Positions 4,512-6,897 of a DNA stretch of 6,897 bases are shown piece by piece. The notes beneath the pieces were generated by a model, which was given only the letters and a program-made list of their open reading frames with translations, was not told where the DNA came from and ran no database searches. This stretch comes from Methanoregula sp. (lineage in GTDB: Archaea; Halobacteriota; Methanomicrobia; Methanomicrobiales; Methanospirillaceae), in assembly GCA_022710665.1 (NCBI GenBank), contig JAKLGN010000070.1, positions 1 to 6,897 on the forward strand, written 5' to 3'. The first letter of the stretch is position 1. The number at the start of each line of letters is the position of its first letter. Position numbers and translations under genes: made by a program.

Positions 4512-6707
4512 ATGAAGGTTTCCGCGTTGCCGATCCCGGAAAATCTCAGACAACGATATATCGCACGCGGTATCAAGGATCTCTACCCCCCGCAGGCAGA
4601 ATGCGTGCAGACCGGGATGCTGGAGGGAAAGAATCTGCTCGTATCCATCCCTACAGCAAGCGGCAAAACCCTTATCGCAGAGATGGCGATGCATACTCAC
4701 ATTGCAAAAAAGGGAAAGTGTCTCTACATCGTCCCGCTCAAGGCCCTTGCCAGCGAGAAATTCGATGAATTTGCCAACAAGGGTGTACGGGTCGGCATTG
4801 CCACGGGCGATTTTGATCGCAGGGATGATTCGCTGGGCAGAAATGACATCATTGTTGCCACGAGCGAGAAGGTCGACTCCCTGTTACGGAACCGGGCACG
4901 ATGGATTGGTGAGATCAGCCTCCTTGTCATCGATGAAATCCACCTCATTGATTCTGACAGGCGCGGCCCTGCCCTTGAGATGGTAATAGCCAAGCTGCGG
5001 TACCAGAATCCTGCCATGCAGGTGATAGGCCTCTCGGCTACCATCGGCAACCCGCAGCTGCTTGCCAGGTGGCTGGAGGCAGAACTTGTCACCAGTACCT
5101 GGAGGCCGGTCGACCTCCGTCAGGGTGTGTTCTGGAACAACCGGATCCATTTCCGCGAAGGAGATCGTCCGGTGAAACAGGTATCAAAAAATTACGAGGA
5201 TCTCAACCTCTGTCTGGATACCATTGCCGATGGGGGACAGTGTCTCGTCTTTGTCTCATCGCGACGGAATGCCGAGGCATTCGCTAGACGGGCTGCCGGG
5301 GTGATAAAAAGTGAAGAGCCGGAACTCAAGACCTGTGCAGAACGTCTCGGAGCCACTGCTGAAACCGAGATGACAAAGAGCCTCGCCCACTGTGTTGCCA
5401 GGGGCTCTGCCTTCCACCATGCCGGGCTCAGCCGCGAGGAGCGGGGGATCGTTGAGGCGGGGTTCCGGAAGGGACTAATTAAGTGCATCTCGTCCACGCC
5501 GACTCTTGCTGCGGGGCTGAACCTCCCCGCTCGGCGGGTCATCATCCGCGATTACCTTCGGTTTTCTGCCGGTCAGGGCATGCAGCCGATTCCGGCAAGC
5601 GAGTACCACCAGATGGCAGGACGCGCCGGACGGCCCCGTCTCGACCCGTACGGTGAGGCCGTGCTTATCGCGCGGGACGAAGGCCAGGTAGAAGAGCTTT
5701 TTGAAGGGTATATCGAAGCGCCTGCTGAGGAAGTGCATTCCAAAATCGCCGAGCCTGCAGCCTTGTACACCCATGTCCTCTCCCTTATAGCATCAGGATT
5801 TGCAGGCACCCGTCATGAACTTACACAATTTATGAACCGGTCTTTTTATGTCCACGAACATCGCCAGGGCCGGCTGATGCAGCGGGCAGTAGATTCTGCC
5901 CTGAAGTTCCTCATTGATGAAGGGATGGTGCTGGAGGTTGGTGAGCATCTGGGAGCTACAGAGTTCGGTTCGCTGGTCTCCCGGCTCTATATCGATCCCC
6001 GGAGTGCAGCCATAATCATTGCCACGCTCAGGGAAAGAACGGATTATGCCGATATCGGACTCCTCCAGCTCATCTGCAGCACACCCGATATGCCCCGCCT
6101 CTATGTCCGGAATACCGACCGGCTGCAGTTGGACCGCATGATCGAGGCGCATGAAGGGGACCTCTGGATTCCCCTGCCAGATGAAGAGGAGGGACTGGAG
6201 GAATATTTCCGTGCTGTCAAGACCGCTCTGCTGCTTATGGACTGGACCGATGAACTTCCCGATGGCAGGATCTGTGAGCGCTATGTGGTGGGTCCGGGAG
6301 ATGTGTACGGGATGGTCGAGAGCGTCAACTGGCTCCTGCACGCCACTGCAGAACTCTCCCGCTTGTTTGTACCTGCTTTCTATAAGCAGATTCGGGAATA
6401 CGAGATCTGCATGAAGAATGGCATCCGGCGCGAGCTCCTGCCACTGGTGAGATTGCGGGGTATCGGGCGGGTCAGGGCGCGCCGGCTCTTCAACAACAAC
6501 ATCACCTCCCCGGATGCGGTTGTTGCAGCAGGGATGGAAACCGTTACAAGAATCATCGGCCAGGGAATTGCTGAACAGGTCTTTGACCAGATTAAGGGCA
6601 AAAAGGCTTCCGAACCTGTCGGTGATACGCGGGAATCCCCCCAAAAAAAGCTATCTTCAGATGAGAATAATAACGAGGGCCAATCAACACTCTCTCACTT
6701 CCGGTGA
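4512..6707 (+). CDS. hel308: Hel308/Hjm superfamily 2 DNA helicase
   Basis: ATP-dependent 3'-5' DNA helicase of the Ski2-like Hel308 family, acting on stalled replication forks and recombination intermediates; 731 residues, usual for the family. Motifs in order: Q motif YPPQAE (25-30), Walker A PTASGKT (47-53), motif Ia PLKALA (75-80), DEIH (141-144), SAT (175-177), motif IV LVFVSSR (245-251), motif V around [17 protein letters not shown] (328-344), and motif [12 protein letters not shown] (365-374). Residues from about 400 hold the winged-helix and ratchet domains. The C-terminal helix-hairpin-helix region [14 protein letters not shown] (647-660) includes the Arg-Ala-Arg element typical of Hel308 domain 5. 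A hydrophilic linker from about 695 ends in QSTLSHFR (724-731), a probable PCNA-interacting peptide. ATG 4512 fits the family start [10 protein letters not shown]. Its stop overlaps the ribosome binding site of cgi121, so the two are probably expressed together. Confidence 0.97.
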   Translation: MKVSALPIPENLRQRYIARGIKDLYPPQAECVQTGMLEGKNLLVSIPTASGKTLIAEMAMHTHIAKKGKCLYIVPLKALASEKFDEFANKGVRVGIATGDFDRRDDSLGRNDIIVATSEKVDSLLRNRARWIGEISLLVIDEIHLIDSDRRGPALEMVIAKLRYQNPAMQVIGLSATIGNPQLLARWLEAELVTSTWRPVDLRQGVFWNNRIHFREGDRPVKQVSKNYEDLNLCLDTIADGGQCLVFVSSRRNAEAFARRAAGVIKSEEPELKTCAERLGATAETEMTKSLAHCVARGSAFHHAGLSREERGIVEAGFRKGLIKCISSTPTLAAGLNLPARRVIIRDYLRFSAGQGMQPIPASEYHQMAGRAGRPRLDPYGEAVLIARDEGQVEELFEGYIEAPAEEVHSKIAEPAALYTHVLSLIASGFAGTRHELTQFMNRSFYVHEHRQGRLMQRAVDSALKFLIDEGMVLEVGEHLGATEFGSLVSRLYIDPRSAAIIIATLRERTDYADIGLLQLICSTPDMPRLYVRNTDRLQLDRMIEAHEGDLWIPLPDEEEGLEEYFRAVKTALLLMDWTDELPDGRICERYVVGPGDVYGMVESVNWLLHATAELSRLFVPAFYKQIREYEICMKNGIRRELLPLVRLRGIGRVRARRLFNNNITSPDAVVAAGMETVTRIIGQGIAEQVFDQIKGKKASEPVGDTRESPQKKLSSDENNNEGQSTLSHFR

Positions 6708-6708
6708 T
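6703..6708 (+). promoter_or_regulatory. Ribosome binding site of cgi121 over the hel308 stop
   Basis: GGTGAT is complementary to the ATCACC portion of the archaeal 16S rRNA 3' end and includes the hel308 TGA (6705-6707). It lies three bases before TTG 6712. This short distance is expected because GGTGAT is the downstream half of the full AGGAGGTGAT consensus. It is the main reason for choosing TTG 6712 as the cgi121 start. Confidence 0.55.
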
Positions 6709-6711
6709 TGC

Positions 6712-6897
6712 TTGCTCAACCTGTCTGTTGCCAGTGATATCAGGGCTGCCCGGTGCACGATTTGCGATCCCGCTGCCTTCCTTCGGGATCTTCGGATAGT
6801 GGCAGCGGATTATGATACACATATCATCTGTTTCAACGCTGATATGATTGCCGGCAGGGTCCATGCAGCCGCTGCAGTGGCACGGGCTGTGCGGGCG
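6712..6897 (+). CDS. cgi121: KEOPS complex subunit Cgi121, 5' part (runs off the window)
   Basis: An open frame runs from here to the window edge, giving 62 residues of a protein that would be about 150 in full. It reads MLNLSVASDIRAARCTICD, then AAFLRDLRIVAADYDTHII, then the block CFNADMIAGRVHAAAAVARAV, which matches the archaeal Cgi121 pattern (aspartate, then AG, then a histidine, then a helix of Ala/Val/Arg before the expected RAF). Cgi121 binds the kinase Bud32 and helps recruit tRNA to KEOPS, which makes t6A37. Start: TTG 6712 with GGTGAT just upstream; an in-frame ATG at 6661 would add 17 residues and overlap hel308 by 47 bases, but has no clear ribosome binding site. hel308 beside cgi121 is a recurring archaeal arrangement as far as I recall. 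Confidence is limited by truncation. Confidence 0.8.
   Translation, partial: MLNLSVASDIRAARCTICDPAAFLRDLRIVAADYDTHIICFNADMIAGRVHAAAAVARAVRA

Noticed and set aside
5793..6644. 283-codon minus-strand open frame inside hel308
   Set aside because: It lies fully antisense to conserved Hel308 ratchet and helix-hairpin-helix domains and resembles no family.
1..6897. Search for CRISPR arrays, insertion sequences, toxin-antitoxin or defence genes
   Set aside because: No regularly spaced repeats, transposase, nuclease or toxin-like frames were seen. All confident genes are conserved housekeeping genes.

Overview
The window looks like chromosomal housekeeping DNA from a methanogenic euryarchaeon, most likely Methanomicrobiales (Methanoregula-like). 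This rests on purely archaeal gene types (phosphorylating type II GAPDH, compact archaeal TyrRS, RIO1, double-KH Dim2-like protein, Hel308, Cgi121), on GGTG(A)-type ribosome binding sites matching the archaeal 16S 3' end, and on the style of the proteins. The genus is an inference. All seven supported protein genes lie on the + strand.

Layout. Positions 1-71 hold a tRNA-like element on the - strand with a perfect T-loop but poor D and anticodon arms. Positions 72-327 carry no gene but contain a long imperfect hairpin, GTGAGA-type repeats and two quasi-palindromes at the tsr3 start. Then follow tsr3 (328-819), gap (905-1936), tyrS (1962-2903), rio1 (2941-3729), a Dim2/Pno1-like KH protein (3811-4356), a 155-base AT-rich spacer, hel308 (4512-6707) and the first 62 codons of cgi121 (6712 to the window end).

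How the genes fit together. Tsr3, Rio1 and the Dim2-like protein are all homologues of late small-ribosomal-subunit maturation factors. With TyrRS they give the left two thirds a translation and ribosome-assembly theme, and GAPDH (gluconeogenic in methanogens) sits among them. The right part pairs the replication-repair helicase Hel308 with the KEOPS subunit Cgi121 (tRNA t6A synthesis); the cgi121 ribosome binding site overlaps the hel308 stop codon, so the two are probably cotranscribed. tsr3, gap and tyrS lack a recognisable Shine-Dalgarno sequence, while rio1, the KH gene, hel308 and cgi121 have GGTG-type ones.

I found no evidence for an undescribed multi-gene system. The points worth a second look are small: a probable PCNA-binding peptide at the Hel308 C terminus, two operator-like sites three helical turns apart over the tsr3 start, a 16-base perfect palindrome and a gap-spanning mini-ORF between rio1 and the KH gene, and the tRNA-like element at the left edge.
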